The position numbers and the translations under genes are program-made. Under the pieces are notes generated by a model, which ran no database searches, was not told the origin of the DNA, and was given only the letters and a program-made list of their open reading frames with translations. 64,000 bases of DNA from an uncultured Eubacterium sp. (GTDB lineage: Bacteria; Bacillota; Clostridia; Lachnospirales; Lachnospiraceae). The stretch covers positions 23,553-87,552 of the forward strand of contig CAJUBZ010000010.1 of NCBI GenBank assembly GCA_910584795.1, in the 5' to 3' direction. Numbering within the stretch: position 1 is the stretch's first letter; each line of letters begins with the position of its first letter. Below are positions 50,594 to 59,237 of this stretch, one piece after another.

Positions 50594-52152
50594 CAGAGAT
50601 ACCTGCCACACTTAATAGATTCAATTCTACTCCGATAGTAAGAAATAAAAAGAAAAGAGTGTGTGGGTATGCCAGAGTTTCAACGGACTCGGAAGAGCAG
50701 GCAACCAGCTACGATGCACAGCTTGATTATTATACAAATTACATAAAAGCGCATAAAGATTGGGAGTTTGTTGGAATGTACGCTGATGAGGGAATATCAG
50801 GTACAAGTACAAAGCACAGAAAAGGCTTTAATGACATGATAAGAGATGCTATTGATGGAAAGATTGATCTGATTATCACAAAATCAGTAAGCCGATTTGC
50901 AAGAAATACGGTTGACTCATTGCAGACAGTCAGAAAGCTTAAGGAAAAAGGTGTTGAGATTTATTTTGAAAAAGAAAATATATGGACTTTGGACTCAAAA
51001 GGCGAATTGTTAATAACCATTATGAGTTCGTTGGCGCAGGAAGAATCGAGGTCAATTTCCGAAAATGTTGCATGGGGAAAGAGAAAGGCTATGGCCGACG
51101 GGAAGGTAAGTGTATCATACAGCACTTTTCTGGGATATGATAAAGGCCCGAATGGAGAATTTGTTATCAACGAAGAACAGGCAAAAGTGGTAAGAATGAT
51201 TTTTAAATGGTATCTAATGGGACAGGCGCCGGCAGCAATAGCAAAAAGATTGACGGAAATGAAAATACCGACACCTGCGGGAAAAGAAAAATGGTGGATA
51301 TCAACAGTGCAGCATATTTTAGTTAATGAGAAGTATAAAGGTGATGCACTTCTTCAAAAAACATATACGGAAGATTTTTTGACAAAAAAGCAGAAGAAAA
51401 ATAGTGGAGAGCTAAAACAGTATTATGTTGAAAAACACCACGAGCCGATTATTTCTGTGGACGAATTTAACAGAGTTCAGGAAGAAATAGAAAAAAGGCG
51501 TAATTACAAACAAAGGTATTCATCCAACAATATTTTTTCAGGCAAGTTAATATGTGGAGATTGTGGAGAAATGTTCGGAAGAATGGTCACTCACGCAAAC
51601 AGCAAGTATGAAAAAGTGGGACAAAGGTGTATCAGAAAATATAAGGATGGTCATAAATGTTTTACACCGTTTGTTACAGATGAAAAATTGAAAGAGTGGG
51701 TGGTGCAGGGCATTAATAAATATCTTACGGATAAAGAAGAAATTATTAAAAATCTTGAAGAAATAAGAACAATTGCTTGTGATACTGAAGAATTGGAAAA
51801 ACAGAGAGATGATTTGGAAATAGATATGAACATTATTTATGAGCACATACAAAGATTGATAAGCCAAGCAGGTATTATTGATGCTGTCGAGTATGAAAAG
51901 AAATATAATAAACTTACAAAAGAATATGAACGTGCAAAAAGTAAGAGAGAAGAAATACTTATAAATATTAAGCAATGTGAGTACAAAAACTCAAGACTTC
52001 AAGGGATTATTGATATAGTGGAAAAGACACAAGAGATTATAAGCGAATTTGATGAAGTATTATGGTTTGAACTTGTAGATAAAATGATAATTTACTCAAA
52101 GGTCAGGGCAGTCATAATTTTTAGGGATGGAACAGAGATAGAAGTTGAATAG
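50578..52152 (+). CDS. large serine recombinase 2
   Basis: A 524-residue recombinase. Catalytic domain: RVCGYARVSTDSEEQATSYD (serine about residue 35), MYADEGISGTSTKHRKGFND, SVSRFARNTVDSLQTV and LAQEESRSISENVAWG. Recombinase domain ends near 300, zinc ribbon LICGDCGEMFGRMVTHANSK, and a coiled coil at about 400-470 (LEKQRDDLEIDMNIIYEHIQ), the module that controls integration direction in this family. Since the two recombinases are co-translated, integration may need a heteromeric complex. Confidence 0.9.
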   Translation: MGKRVTEIPATLNRFNSTPIVRNKKKRVCGYARVSTDSEEQATSYDAQLDYYTNYIKAHKDWEFVGMYADEGISGTSTKHRKGFNDMIRDAIDGKIDLIITKSVSRFARNTVDSLQTVRKLKEKGVEIYFEKENIWTLDSKGELLITIMSSLAQEESRSISENVAWGKRKAMADGKVSVSYSTFLGYDKGPNGEFVINEEQAKVVRMIFKWYLMGQAPAAIAKRLTEMKIPTPAGKEKWWISTVQHILVNEKYKGDALLQKTYTEDFLTKKQKKNSGELKQYYVEKHHEPIISVDEFNRVQEEIEKRRNYKQRYSSNNIFSGKLICGDCGEMFGRMVTHANSKYEKVGQRCIRKYKDGHKCFTPFVTDEKLKEWVVQGINKYLTDKEEIIKNLEEIRTIACDTEELEKQRDDLEIDMNIIYEHIQRLISQAGIIDAVEYEKKYNKLTKEYERAKSKREEILINIKQCEYKNSRLQGIIDIVEKTQEIISEFDEVLWFELVDKMIIYSKVRAVIIFRDGTEIEVE

Positions 52153-52194
52153 TAAAATGATATTGAGCACTTTAGAAAAAATTTAGAGTGGTCT

Positions 52195-52222
52195 TTGCTT
52201 GAATACAAAATTGATATATAAT
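52195..52222 (+). promoter_or_regulatory. promoter for the 52258 gene
   Basis: TTGCTT at 52195-52200, 16-bp spacer, TATAAT at 52217-52222, followed by AGGAGG and the ATG. Confidence 0.65.
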
Positions 52223-52257
52223 GAGTCATATAAACCAGAATTTGCAGAGGAGGATAA

Positions 52258-52656
52258 ATGAGCGCAAAACTTGAATATTGTGGAAATAAAATAGAAATAG
52301 TTAATTTTCATCATAGTGTTGAGGATGAATCGTCTGGAAATCCTTATAACTGTTCTTTTGATATACGAGTTAAATCAGGGTTATTTTCAGGATTTGCAAA
52401 CGGATGTGAATGTGACTATAAAGAATGGAAACTGTTTGTGAGTCAATTAAAAGAGTTGCTCCGTTTTAAGATTAACACAGTGGTATTTCAAGAAATTGGG
52501 TATGGTGGAAGAATAAGTTTTATCGGTGATAGTCTCGGACATATAGAGGTGTCAGGTATTATATATGGGGAGGCGATGTGTCACTCATTATCATTTGAGT
52601 TTATGACTGATCAAACAGTGTTTCCACTTTTTATAAAAGAATTAGAAAAGTTGTAA
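52258..52656 (+). CDS. WapI-like immunity-family protein (tentative)
   Basis: A 132-residue soluble protein: FDIRVKSGLFSGFANGCECD, then YKEWKLFVSQLKELL, GGRISFIGDSLGHIEVSGII, SLSFEFMTDQTVFPLFIKEL. The layout of beta strands with a W-x-x-F helix and the FEFxTDQ end resembles WapI-type immunity proteins that neutralise contact-dependent toxins. No toxin gene is nearby. It has its own promoter and terminator, as expected for a gene expressed in the lysogen. Confidence 0.5.
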   Translation: MSAKLEYCGNKIEIVNFHHSVEDESSGNPYNCSFDIRVKSGLFSGFANGCECDYKEWKLFVSQLKELLRFKINTVVFQEIGYGGRISFIGDSLGHIEVSGIIYGEAMCHSLSFEFMTDQTVFPLFIKELEKL

Positions 52657-52700
52657 TAGAATTGTAAATTCAAATTTGCATAATTACTGATTTATAAGAT

Positions 52701-52727
52701 AAGCACAATTTTGTGCTTATTTTTTTG
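52701..52727 (+). terminator. intrinsic terminator after the 52258 gene
   Basis: AAGCACAA pairs with TTGTGCTT, followed by ATTTTTTT. Confidence 0.8.
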
Positions 52728-52751
52728 TGAAATATATGCCTCGATATTAAG

Positions 52752-52779
52752 TTGATATATGTTACCACAATGGTAATAT
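52752..52779 (+). promoter_or_regulatory. promoter with operator palindrome
   Basis: TTGATA at 52752-52757, 16-bp spacer, TAATAT at 52774-52779. TTACC-N5-GGTAA (52762-52776) lies in the spacer and overlaps the -10, a likely repressor site. Confidence 0.6.
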
Positions 52780-52810
52780 GTATGCTACGAATATAAGGAG
52801 GCATGGCATT

Positions 52811-53296
52811 ATGAAATTTGATAAAATCGACTATACTAATTACGAAATGGAATATAGTCTTTTCCCAAGAACATATTATGGTTATGAAAAAGCAGATTCA
52901 TTTTTAAACCAAATCATGGAAGATGATTTGATTCCAAGAATGTATGAAATGATTTATGGTGACGATGGTATTGGGGAAAAAGTAAATTATAAAGAGTACG
53001 AGACCTATGAGTTTACAGTTGGAACAATACGTTGTATAAGAGTTCACCTGCCAGAGCGAAAAACAAATGGAAGAAAGACGCACCGCATATATTTTTTGAA
53101 AGCAACAAGTAACCATACGGGAGAAGAATATAAAGGATACTTTCTGACAGCAACTTTAGCAGATGGAGAAACTGGTGTATTCTATATAACAAAAGATTTT
53201 GAAACAAGGATAGTAGATTTTGCACCAGATGATGTTGAAAAGGAGCAACATTTGGTTATAAAAACGTTCAGCTTTGTAATTATTACAGGGGAATAA
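52811..53296 (+). CDS. hypothetical protein at the right end of the element (161 aa)
   Basis: ATG 52811 lies 8 bases after AAGGAGG. Soluble, acidic protein: DYTNYEMEYSLFPRTYYGYE, then EFTVGTIRCIRVHLPERKTN and KGYFLTATLADGETGVFYIT. No family recognised. It has an operator-controlled promoter of its own and is the last gene before the junction with comM. Confidence 0.55.
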   Translation: MKFDKIDYTNYEMEYSLFPRTYYGYEKADSFLNQIMEDDLIPRMYEMIYGDDGIGEKVNYKEYETYEFTVGTIRCIRVHLPERKTNGRKTHRIYFLKATSNHTGEEYKGYFLTATLADGETGVFYITKDFETRIVDFAPDDVEKEQHLVIKTFSFVIITGE

Positions 53297-53329
53297 GTGC
53301 TGTATATTTTAAATAGAAGAAACACAGAA

Positions 53330-53356
53330 GAAAAGGGGTTCAAATGAACCCCTTTT
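53330..53356. terminator. bidirectional terminator at the element end
   Basis: AAAAGGGGTTC-N5-GAACCCCTTTT is symmetrical with A's on the left and T's on the right, so it can stop transcription both out of the element and into it. Confidence 0.85.
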
Positions 53357-53412
53357 GCCTATTTAGGGGATATAATTGTTAAATTGTAGTGAAACGAACG
53401 TTTCGACTAATC
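53357..53412. other. inferred right attachment junction (attR) inside comM
   Basis: Between the terminator and base about 53,412 the sequence changes from element to a comM reading frame that resumes at ...TNPCRCGFYPDRNKC. Intact ComM proteins read MNPC(P/R)CG at this point, so the crossover lies at or just before the AAT CCT TGC codons (53,409-53,417). The 2-bp-core site of a serine recombinase cannot be defined without the left end. Confidence 0.6.
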
Positions 53413-53891
53413 CTTGCAGGTGTGGTTTTTATCCTGATAGAAATAAGTGTGATTGTACCGAAAGGGAAGTACGCAAATATTTACAGAAAATTAGTGGTCC
53501 TATATTGGATAGGATGGATTTATGTGTATATATGAATCCGGTGTCATATTGGGAATTAAAAGACGAAAGACAGCAGGAGAGTTCGGAAGAAATCAGAGTA
53601 CGTGTCAACATAGCAGCTGCTATACAAAGAAAACGCTATGCGAATGAAAAAATTCATTATAATAGTCAGCTGCAGGGAGTTATGATAGAAAAATATTGCA
53701 AACTTCAAAAAGAAGAGGAAGGTATAGTAAAAGATATATTTGAAAAAATGGAACTGAGTGTGCGTGCTTATGAGAAATTATTAAAAGTGTCCAGAACGAT
53801 TGCAGACTTAAAAGAAAAAGAAAAGATTTCCATAGAAGAACTGGCAGAGGCTGTTAGTTATAAGATGATAGGGAAAGGGGGAAATGTATGA
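53406..53891 (+). pseudogene. comM: comM (YifB / Mg-chelatase-like ATPase), C-terminal remnant
   Basis: Only about the last 162 residues remain: NPCRCGFYPDRNKCDC, then KISGPILDRMDLCVYMNPVS (the RIDL sensor segment), QRKRYANEKIHYNSQLQG and VSRTIADLKEKEKISIEELA. These are the end of the AAA+ core and the C-terminal Mg_chelatase_C domain. ComM is a branch-migration helicase that helps integrate DNA taken up by competence. The N-terminal half with Walker A and B is missing here, displaced by the element. A TTG-initiated fragment could be translated but would be inactive. The stop overlaps dprA by 4 bases. Confidence 0.85.
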
Positions 53892-54976
53892 GTGATAGAG
53901 AGTATTGGTTATGGATTTCAAGTGTGGAGTTCCTTTACTTTGAAAAGTTAAAAAAACTGATTGAACAATTTAAAAGTGTAAAAAATATTTATTGTGCTAA
54001 TAAGAAACAATTAATGATAAAAGGAGGACTGAGTGATAAGGAAATTACATCTTTAGATGAAAGTAAGAAGCGTTTCAGCCCGGAACAATATATAAAAAAT
54101 CTTGAGAAAAATAATATACAGTTTGTCTGCATTGAAGATAAAAATTATCCGAAAAGATTATTTCCATATAATCATAAACCGTATTTTTTGTTTTATAAAG
54201 GGAAATTACCGGATGACAGTCTGCCGATAGTAGCTATGGTAGGAGCGAGAGCGTGTTCAGGATATGGAAGAAATATGGCAAAAAGTCTTGCAAGAGGGTT
54301 GTCTGAAAATAATGTGCAGATAATTAGTGGAATGGCAAGAGGCATTGATACATATAGTGGGTTAGGAGCGTTAGAGGGAAAAGCACCAGCCTTTGCAGTA
54401 CTGGGGTGTGGTGCTGACATCTGTTATCCTACAGAAAACATAGAATTATATGAAGATATATTAAACAATGGTGGTATTATATCAGAATATCCACCGGGCA
54501 GCCCGCCATTAGCATGGCATTTTCCACAGAGAAATAGAATTATCAGTGGATTATCAGACAAGGTGATTGTAATAGAGGCAAAAGAGAAAAGTGGTTCATT
54601 AATTACGGTAGAGTGGGCGTTGGAACAGGGGAAAGATATTTTAGCAGTTCCAGGCAGAGCTGGAGACAGGTTAAGTGACGGGTGCAACCGACTAATAAAG
54701 AACGGAGCAGGCATGGTGACATGTGTGGAAGATATCTTAGAAGAACTTAAATACGTAGTATTTAATAAGCTATATTTGAATGACGCAGTAGAAAAAACAC
54801 TTGAAAAAGATTTTTTGTTGTTGTATAGTGAGTTAAGTTTACAGCCGAAAAATATATATGAGTTAATAGAAACAACAGGACTAAAGTATGAAAGACTTGT
54901 GGAGATGTTGTTACAATTACAGTTGAGGGGGCTGATTGAGCAACCATCATATAATTGTTATTCGAGGCTAAATTAA
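53888..54976 (+). CDS. dprA: DNA-processing protein DprA (Smf)
   Basis: A 362-residue protein that binds incoming single-stranded DNA and loads RecA during transformation. The Rossmann-like DprA core has MVGARACSGYGRNMAKSLAR, ISGMARGIDTYSGLGALEGK, AVLGCGADICYPTENIELYE and FPQRNRIISGLSDKVIVIEA then PGRAGDRLSDGCNRLIKNGA. The N-terminal SAM-like part and the C-terminal winged helix (ELIETTGLKYERLVEMLLQL) are also present. It overlaps the comM stop (ATGA), so its translation normally depends on comM mRNA, which the element now interrupts. Confidence 0.95.
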   Translation: MSDREYWLWISSVEFLYFEKLKKLIEQFKSVKNIYCANKKQLMIKGGLSDKEITSLDESKKRFSPEQYIKNLEKNNIQFVCIEDKNYPKRLFPYNHKPYFLFYKGKLPDDSLPIVAMVGARACSGYGRNMAKSLARGLSENNVQIISGMARGIDTYSGLGALEGKAPAFAVLGCGADICYPTENIELYEDILNNGGIISEYPPGSPPLAWHFPQRNRIISGLSDKVIVIEAKEKSGSLITVEWALEQGKDILAVPGRAGDRLSDGCNRLIKNGAGMVTCVEDILEELKYVVFNKLYLNDAVEKTLEKDFLLLYSELSLQPKNIYELIETTGLKYERLVEMLLQLQLRGLIEQPSYNCYSRLN

Positions 54977-54998
54977 TATCTTTAAAAAGGAGATGTTT

Positions 54999-57074
54999 AT
55001 GGCAAAGTATCTTGTGATTGTGGAATCACCGGCAAAAGTGAAAACGATTAAGAAATTTTTAGGCTCCAGTTATGAAGTGGTAGCATCTAACGGACACGTT
55101 AGGGACATGCCTAAAAGTTCTATGGGAATTGATTTTGAAAATGATTATGAACCAAAATATATTACCATCAGAGGTAAGGGAGAAAAACTGGCAGAACTGC
55201 GTCGTTATGTTAAAAAAGCAGACAAAGTTTATCTGGCGACTGACCCGGACCGTGAAGGAGAAGCTATTTCATGGCATCTTGCAAATTCTTTAAAATTGGA
55301 AGATAAGAAGACTGCAAGAATTACTTTTAATGAAATTACAAAACCGGCTGTTAAAGAATCATTGAAAAATCCAAGAGAGATTGATATGGATTTAGTAGAT
55401 GCCCAGCAGGCTAGACGAGTTATAGACAGAATGGTAGGATATAGCATTAGTCCGCTGCTTTGGCAGAAAATAAAGAGAGGGCTTAGTGCAGGCCGTGTTC
55501 AGTCAGTTGCACTTCGTATGCTTTGTGACAGAGAGGAAGAAATTAATGCATTTATTCCAAAAGAATATTGGGATATGGATGCAGTTTTAAAATTCAAGAA
55601 TAAAGAATTTACGGTAAGTTTCTATGGCGATAAAAAAGGAAAGATAGAAATTACTGGTAAGGAACAGCTGGATAAGATTATTGAAGAATTAAAAGACAGT
55701 AAATTTAGTGTAAATGATATTAAAAAAGGAAATAGAACAAGAAAAGCCCCAATACCATTTACAACCAGTACGATGCAGCAGGAGGCATCTAAAGCATTGA
55801 ATTTTTCGACGCAGAAGACGATGCGTATTGCACAGCAGCTATATGAGGGTGTTGATATTAAGGGGCGTGGAAGTATTGGTTTAATTACTTATCTCCGTAC
55901 AGATTCCACCAGAGTATCAGAGACAGCAGAGGCACAGGTAAAAGAATTTATTGAAGAAAATTATGGTATGGATTATATGACAAAAGAGGTAAATTCTAAG
56001 AAAGCCTCAAAAAAGATACAGGATGCACATGAAGCTATCAGGCCAACAGATGTCACATTGACACCTGATATGGTAAAAGCACAGCTTCCAAGAGATCAGT
56101 TCAGACTGTATCAATTAATATGGAAACGATTTGTTGCCAGTCGTATGGGAAATGCAGTATATGATACATTTAATGTTAAGATTGGTGCTGAGAATTATGT
56201 ATTTACTGCGTCAACATCAAAAATTAAATTTGACGGATTTATGAAGATCTATACGGACAGTGACAATGAAAAAGTGGTGACGAATAATACGATTGCAAAA
56301 TTGGAAAAAGATTCAGAACTGGAATTTGTTAAATTTGAGGAAAATCAGCATTTTACCCAGCCACCGGCCCATTTTACAGAAGCAGCATTGGTAAAAGCTA
56401 TGGAGGAGCAGGGAATCGGACGTCCAAGTACTTATGCACCGACGATTAGTACGATTGTTGGAAGAAGATATGTGACAAGAGAAAAGAAAAATCTTTATGT
56501 AACAGAATTAGGTGAGGCAGTAAATAATGTAATGAAGACAGCATTTAAGGTAATTGTTGATACAGAGTTTACTGCAAATATGGAATCTCTTCTAGACTCT
56601 GTGGAAGAGGGGGAAGTAGAATGGAAGACTATTATTAGAAATTTCTATCCGGATCTTGATGCAATGGTAAAAGATGCAGAACAAAAACTTGAGAAGATTC
56701 AAATTGCAGATGAGGAATCAGATGAGATCTGTGAAGAATGCGGAAGAAGGATGGTTATCAAATATGGTCCGCATGGTAAGTTCCTTGCATGTCCGGGATT
56801 TCCGGAGTGTAGAAATACGAAGCCATATCTTGAGAAGGTAGGAGTTCCGTGTCCAAAGTGTGGTAAAGATGTAGTATACCGCATGACGAAGAAAGGACGT
56901 AGATATTATGGATGTATAGACGGACCGGAATGTGATTTTATGTCATGGCAGAAACCGTCTACAGAGAAATGTCCACAGTGTGGTGGTTACATGGTGGAAA
57001 AAGGTAACAAACTGGCATGTGCTGATGTAGAATGTGGATTTGTGCGAAGTAAAGAGCAAGGCAAGCAGAAATAA
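54999..57074 (+). CDS. topA: DNA topoisomerase I
   Basis: A 691-residue type IA topoisomerase that relaxes negative supercoils. Toprim domain: YLVIVESPAKVKTIKKFLGS, then ATDPDREGEAISWHLA. Active-site Tyr region GSIGLITYLRTDSTRVSETA, then HEAIRPT and FTEAALVKAMEEQGIGRPST. The C-terminus has zinc ribbons (CEECGRRMVIKYGPHGKFLA, CPKCGKDVVYRMTKKGRRYY, CPQCGGYMVEKGNKLACADV). ATG 54999 is 6 bases after AAGGAG; the ATG at 54993 touches it. A strong terminator follows. Confidence 0.97.
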   Translation: MAKYLVIVESPAKVKTIKKFLGSSYEVVASNGHVRDMPKSSMGIDFENDYEPKYITIRGKGEKLAELRRYVKKADKVYLATDPDREGEAISWHLANSLKLEDKKTARITFNEITKPAVKESLKNPREIDMDLVDAQQARRVIDRMVGYSISPLLWQKIKRGLSAGRVQSVALRMLCDREEEINAFIPKEYWDMDAVLKFKNKEFTVSFYGDKKGKIEITGKEQLDKIIEELKDSKFSVNDIKKGNRTRKAPIPFTTSTMQQEASKALNFSTQKTMRIAQQLYEGVDIKGRGSIGLITYLRTDSTRVSETAEAQVKEFIEENYGMDYMTKEVNSKKASKKIQDAHEAIRPTDVTLTPDMVKAQLPRDQFRLYQLIWKRFVASRMGNAVYDTFNVKIGAENYVFTASTSKIKFDGFMKIYTDSDNEKVVTNNTIAKLEKDSELEFVKFEENQHFTQPPAHFTEAALVKAMEEQGIGRPSTYAPTISTIVGRRYVTREKKNLYVTELGEAVNNVMKTAFKVIVDTEFTANMESLLDSVEEGEVEWKTIIRNFYPDLDAMVKDAEQKLEKIQIADEESDEICEECGRRMVIKYGPHGKFLACPGFPECRNTKPYLEKVGVPCPKCGKDVVYRMTKKGRRYYGCIDGPECDFMSWQKPSTEKCPQCGGYMVEKGNKLACADVECGFVRSKEQGKQK

Positions 57075-57100
57075 AAAGTCAGAACAGTATGAAGCACTGG

Positions 57101-57166
57101 CAAAGAAAGAGAGCGGACCAAAAGTACAAAAGTAAACTTTCGACTTTGGTCCGCTCTCTTTCTTTG
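57101..57166 (+). terminator. strong terminator after topA
   Basis: A perfect 23-bp stem (57101-57123 with 57144-57166) with an A-rich 5' side and a T-rich 3' side; usable in both directions. Confidence 0.9.
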
Positions 57167-57235
57167 TTAGTACGCTTAGGTGTACCAGAATGAGTTAAAG
57201 GATGCGAAATTATTAATAGTTTATATAAAAAAGAA

Positions 57236-57264
57236 TTGACAAATATTGCCTAAAGGTATAACCT
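57236..57264 (+). promoter_or_regulatory. promoter of the ABC exporter operon
   Basis: TTGACA at 57236-57241, 17-bp spacer, TAACCT at 57259-57264. AGGT-ATA-ACCT over the -10 is a small inverted repeat. Transcription would give a leader of about 220 nt. Confidence 0.65.
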
Positions 57265-57306
57265 AATAAAACATGAGTAAAAAATTTAGAAAAGGAGGTT
57301 AATAAA

Positions 57307-57390
57307 ATGAGAACATATAATAATTTAAATAAAGATAATAAATTAAATAAAAGATTATGGAAAAATACCTCCGGCTTATATAAGAATTAA
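57307..57390 (+). CDS. 27-aa leader peptide of the ABC exporter operon
   Basis: ATG 57307 is preceded by an optimal AAAGGAGG. The peptide is rich in Asn, Lys and Leu and ends WKNTSGLYKN. Its last codons (TACCTCCGG at 57366-57374) can pair with CCG-TGGTA, the 5' arm of the terminator just before the exporter. Ribosome stalling in the leader could thus free or block the terminator. The arrangement matches the BmrB leader of Bacillus subtilis bmrCD, where translation-inhibiting antibiotics induce the exporter. Confidence 0.75.
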   Translation: MRTYNNLNKDNKLNKRLWKNTSGLYKN

Positions 57391-57429
57391 TATCATTTCA
57401 ATTAATTCAATAATATTTTATCTTATTTG

Positions 57430-57456
57430 CCGTGGTAGTTTTCTACTACGGTTTTT
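57430..57456 (+). terminator. attenuator terminator before the ABC exporter
   Basis: CCGTGGTAG (57430-57438) pairs with CTACTACGG (57443-57451), followed by TTTTT. It lies 40 bases before the first exporter gene and is the switch of the proposed leader-peptide attenuation. Confidence 0.8.
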
Positions 57457-57497
57457 CTTATACAGAAAATTACAAATTAAACATTAGGAGACAAGGA

Positions 57498-59237
57498 ATG
57501 AAAAAGTTATCAACATATATTTTTAGATTTAAATGGAAATATTTCATTGCAATTATATCAATGATTATTTCTGTTACTTTAGATTTGATGGCACCACAGT
57601 TTACAAAACATATTATTGATGATGTCATTGTGGGTGGGCAGATGTCTAAATTAAAGTTTTTGCTGCTAGGGATTTTGGCGGTTGGATTAGGCAGATGCAT
57701 TTTTCAGTATATAAAAGAGTATACTTTTGACTGTTTAGGTTCTGATATTGCCAGTTCTATGAGAAAAGATTTATTTGTACATACACAGAATTTAAGTGAG
57801 GATTTTTTTGACAGGACAGATACCGGAGAACTGATGTCTAGAATAAAAGATGATATCGACAAAATATGGGATGGTCTTAGTTATGTAAGTATGCTTTTGA
57901 TTGAGGTCTTTATCCATACTTCCATTGTACTATTTTGTATGTATACGATGGATGTCAGGCTTGCTGTTATTCCTACAGCTGCCATGATTTTTTGTGGGTG
58001 CATTGCATTAATTATGGAAAGAAAGCTGGGGGCTGTTTATGAGGAAATTAGTGAAGAAAATGCAGAGTTAAATACGGTTGCAGAAGAAAATCTTGCAGGA
58101 GTGAGAACTGTTAAGGCATTTGCAAGAGAGAAGTATGAGATTAAAAAGTTTTTATCCCATAATAAACGTTACTATGAATTAAATATGAAACAATCAAAGG
58201 TTTTTGTAAAATATTATCCATATTTTTCGGTGGTTACGAAAGTTCTTCCGCTATTGACATTGTTTGTTGGAGGGCGATATGCAATTGAAGGAAGTATTAC
58301 CTTAGGTACGCTAAGTGCGATGGTGGAATATTCAAATAATATTGTGTGGCCGATGGAAATGCTGGGATGGCTCACGAATAGCTTTTCATCTGCGGTTGCT
58401 TCCAACAAAAAAATCAAAAAGATTTATAAAGAAACACCATCTATAAAGGAAGCGGAAAATCCTATAGTTTTAAATGCAGTAAAAGGAAAAATTGAATTTG
58501 ACAAGGTATGCTATGGTAAAGATGATAAAAAGATAATTTTAGAGGATATCAGTTTTTCAGTTAGACCGGGAGGAACTCTTGGGATTATGGGAGAGACCGG
58601 TTCAGGAAAATCTACGATTATTAATCTGCTGTCCAGATATTATGATGTTTCTAGTGGAGAAATTAAGATGGATGATGTAGATATCAGACAGATGTCCTTA
58701 AAACAGGTAAGGGAAAGTGTTGCACCTGTTATGCAGGATGTATTTCTGTTTTCGGATACAATTTCGGAAAATATTAAGTTGGGAAAAAAACATTCTATTG
58801 GAGAAGAGGAAATCATGAAAGCATCTGACAATGCTCAGGTCAGTGAGTTTGCGGACAACATGGAAAAACGATTTGACACCGTTATTGGTGAGCGTGGTGT
58901 GGGACTTTCCGGAGGACAGAAACAACGTATTAGTATAGCCAGAGCTTTTGCAAAACAAAATCCAATATTAGTATTGGACGATTCTACATCTGCACTGGAT
59001 ATGGAGACAGAACAGCAAATACAGATTGCCTTGGAAGAATTAAAGGATGTAACAAAGGTTATTATTGCTCACAGAATCAGTGCTGTCAGAAAGGCAGATG
59101 AAATTATCTTTTTAAAGGACGGAAAGATTGTTGAGAGAGGAACACATGATAAATTGATGTCAGAAAAAGGGTTGTATTATGAAACTTATCTGGCACAATA
59201 TGGAGATATTATTACAGAAGAAAGGGGGCAGATATAA
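57498..59237 (+). CDS. heterodimeric ABC multidrug exporter, subunit with degenerate ATPase site (BmrC/TM287-like)
   Basis: A 579-residue half-transporter: six membrane segments in residues 1-310, then an ATPase domain with Walker A GETGSGKST near 364, Q-loop VMQDVFLFSD, signature GLSGGQKQR and Walker B LVLDDSTSALD. The catalytic glutamate after Walker B is Asp (LDDS), the mark of the non-catalytic site in heterodimeric exporters. ATG 57498 follows AGGAG; earlier in-frame codons lie in the attenuator. Coupled to the second subunit by TAATG. Likely exports drugs such as translation inhibitors. Confidence 0.9.
   Translation: MKKLSTYIFRFKWKYFIAIISMIISVTLDLMAPQFTKHIIDDVIVGGQMSKLKFLLLGILAVGLGRCIFQYIKEYTFDCLGSDIASSMRKDLFVHTQNLSEDFFDRTDTGELMSRIKDDIDKIWDGLSYVSMLLIEVFIHTSIVLFCMYTMDVRLAVIPTAAMIFCGCIALIMERKLGAVYEEISEENAELNTVAEENLAGVRTVKAFAREKYEIKKFLSHNKRYYELNMKQSKVFVKYYPYFSVVTKVLPLLTLFVGGRYAIEGSITLGTLSAMVEYSNNIVWPMEMLGWLTNSFSSAVASNKKIKKIYKETPSIKEAENPIVLNAVKGKIEFDKVCYGKDDKKIILEDISFSVRPGGTLGIMGETGSGKSTIINLLSRYYDVSSGEIKMDDVDIRQMSLKQVRESVAPVMQDVFLFSDTISENIKLGKKHSIGEEEIMKASDNAQVSEFADNMEKRFDTVIGERGVGLSGGQKQRISIARAFAKQNPILVLDDSTSALDMETEQQIQIALEELKDVTKVIIAHRISAVRKADEIIFLKDGKIVERGTHDKLMSEKGLYYETYLAQYGDIITEERGQI

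Larger units (their letters stand above)
1..53405. mobile_element. large integrated prophage-like element (left end outside window)
   Basis: Complete sets of phage replication, packaging, head, tail, lysis and serine-recombinase genes run in one direction from about 4 kb to 52 kb. Immediately to the right a gene resumes in the middle of a ComM/YifB coding frame, which marks the right junction near 53,357-53,412. The N-terminal half of that gene is not in the window, so the left junction and the true size (over 53 kb) are unknown. McrBC at the left is assumed to lie inside the element because the comM 5' half is not between it and the phage genes. Siphophage type is inferred from the tape measure, distal tail protein and absence of a contractile sheath. 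Confidence 0.9.

Noticed and set aside
52181..52190. Possible fourth family B promoter (TTTAGAGTG)
   Set aside because: No TTG-TA at the right distance and no GATATA follows; a normal promoter lies just downstream.
53376..53405. TTG start giving a complete small ComM-like gene
   Set aside because: No ribosome-binding site, and the protein would start in the middle of the AAA+ core; a disrupted gene is the better reading.
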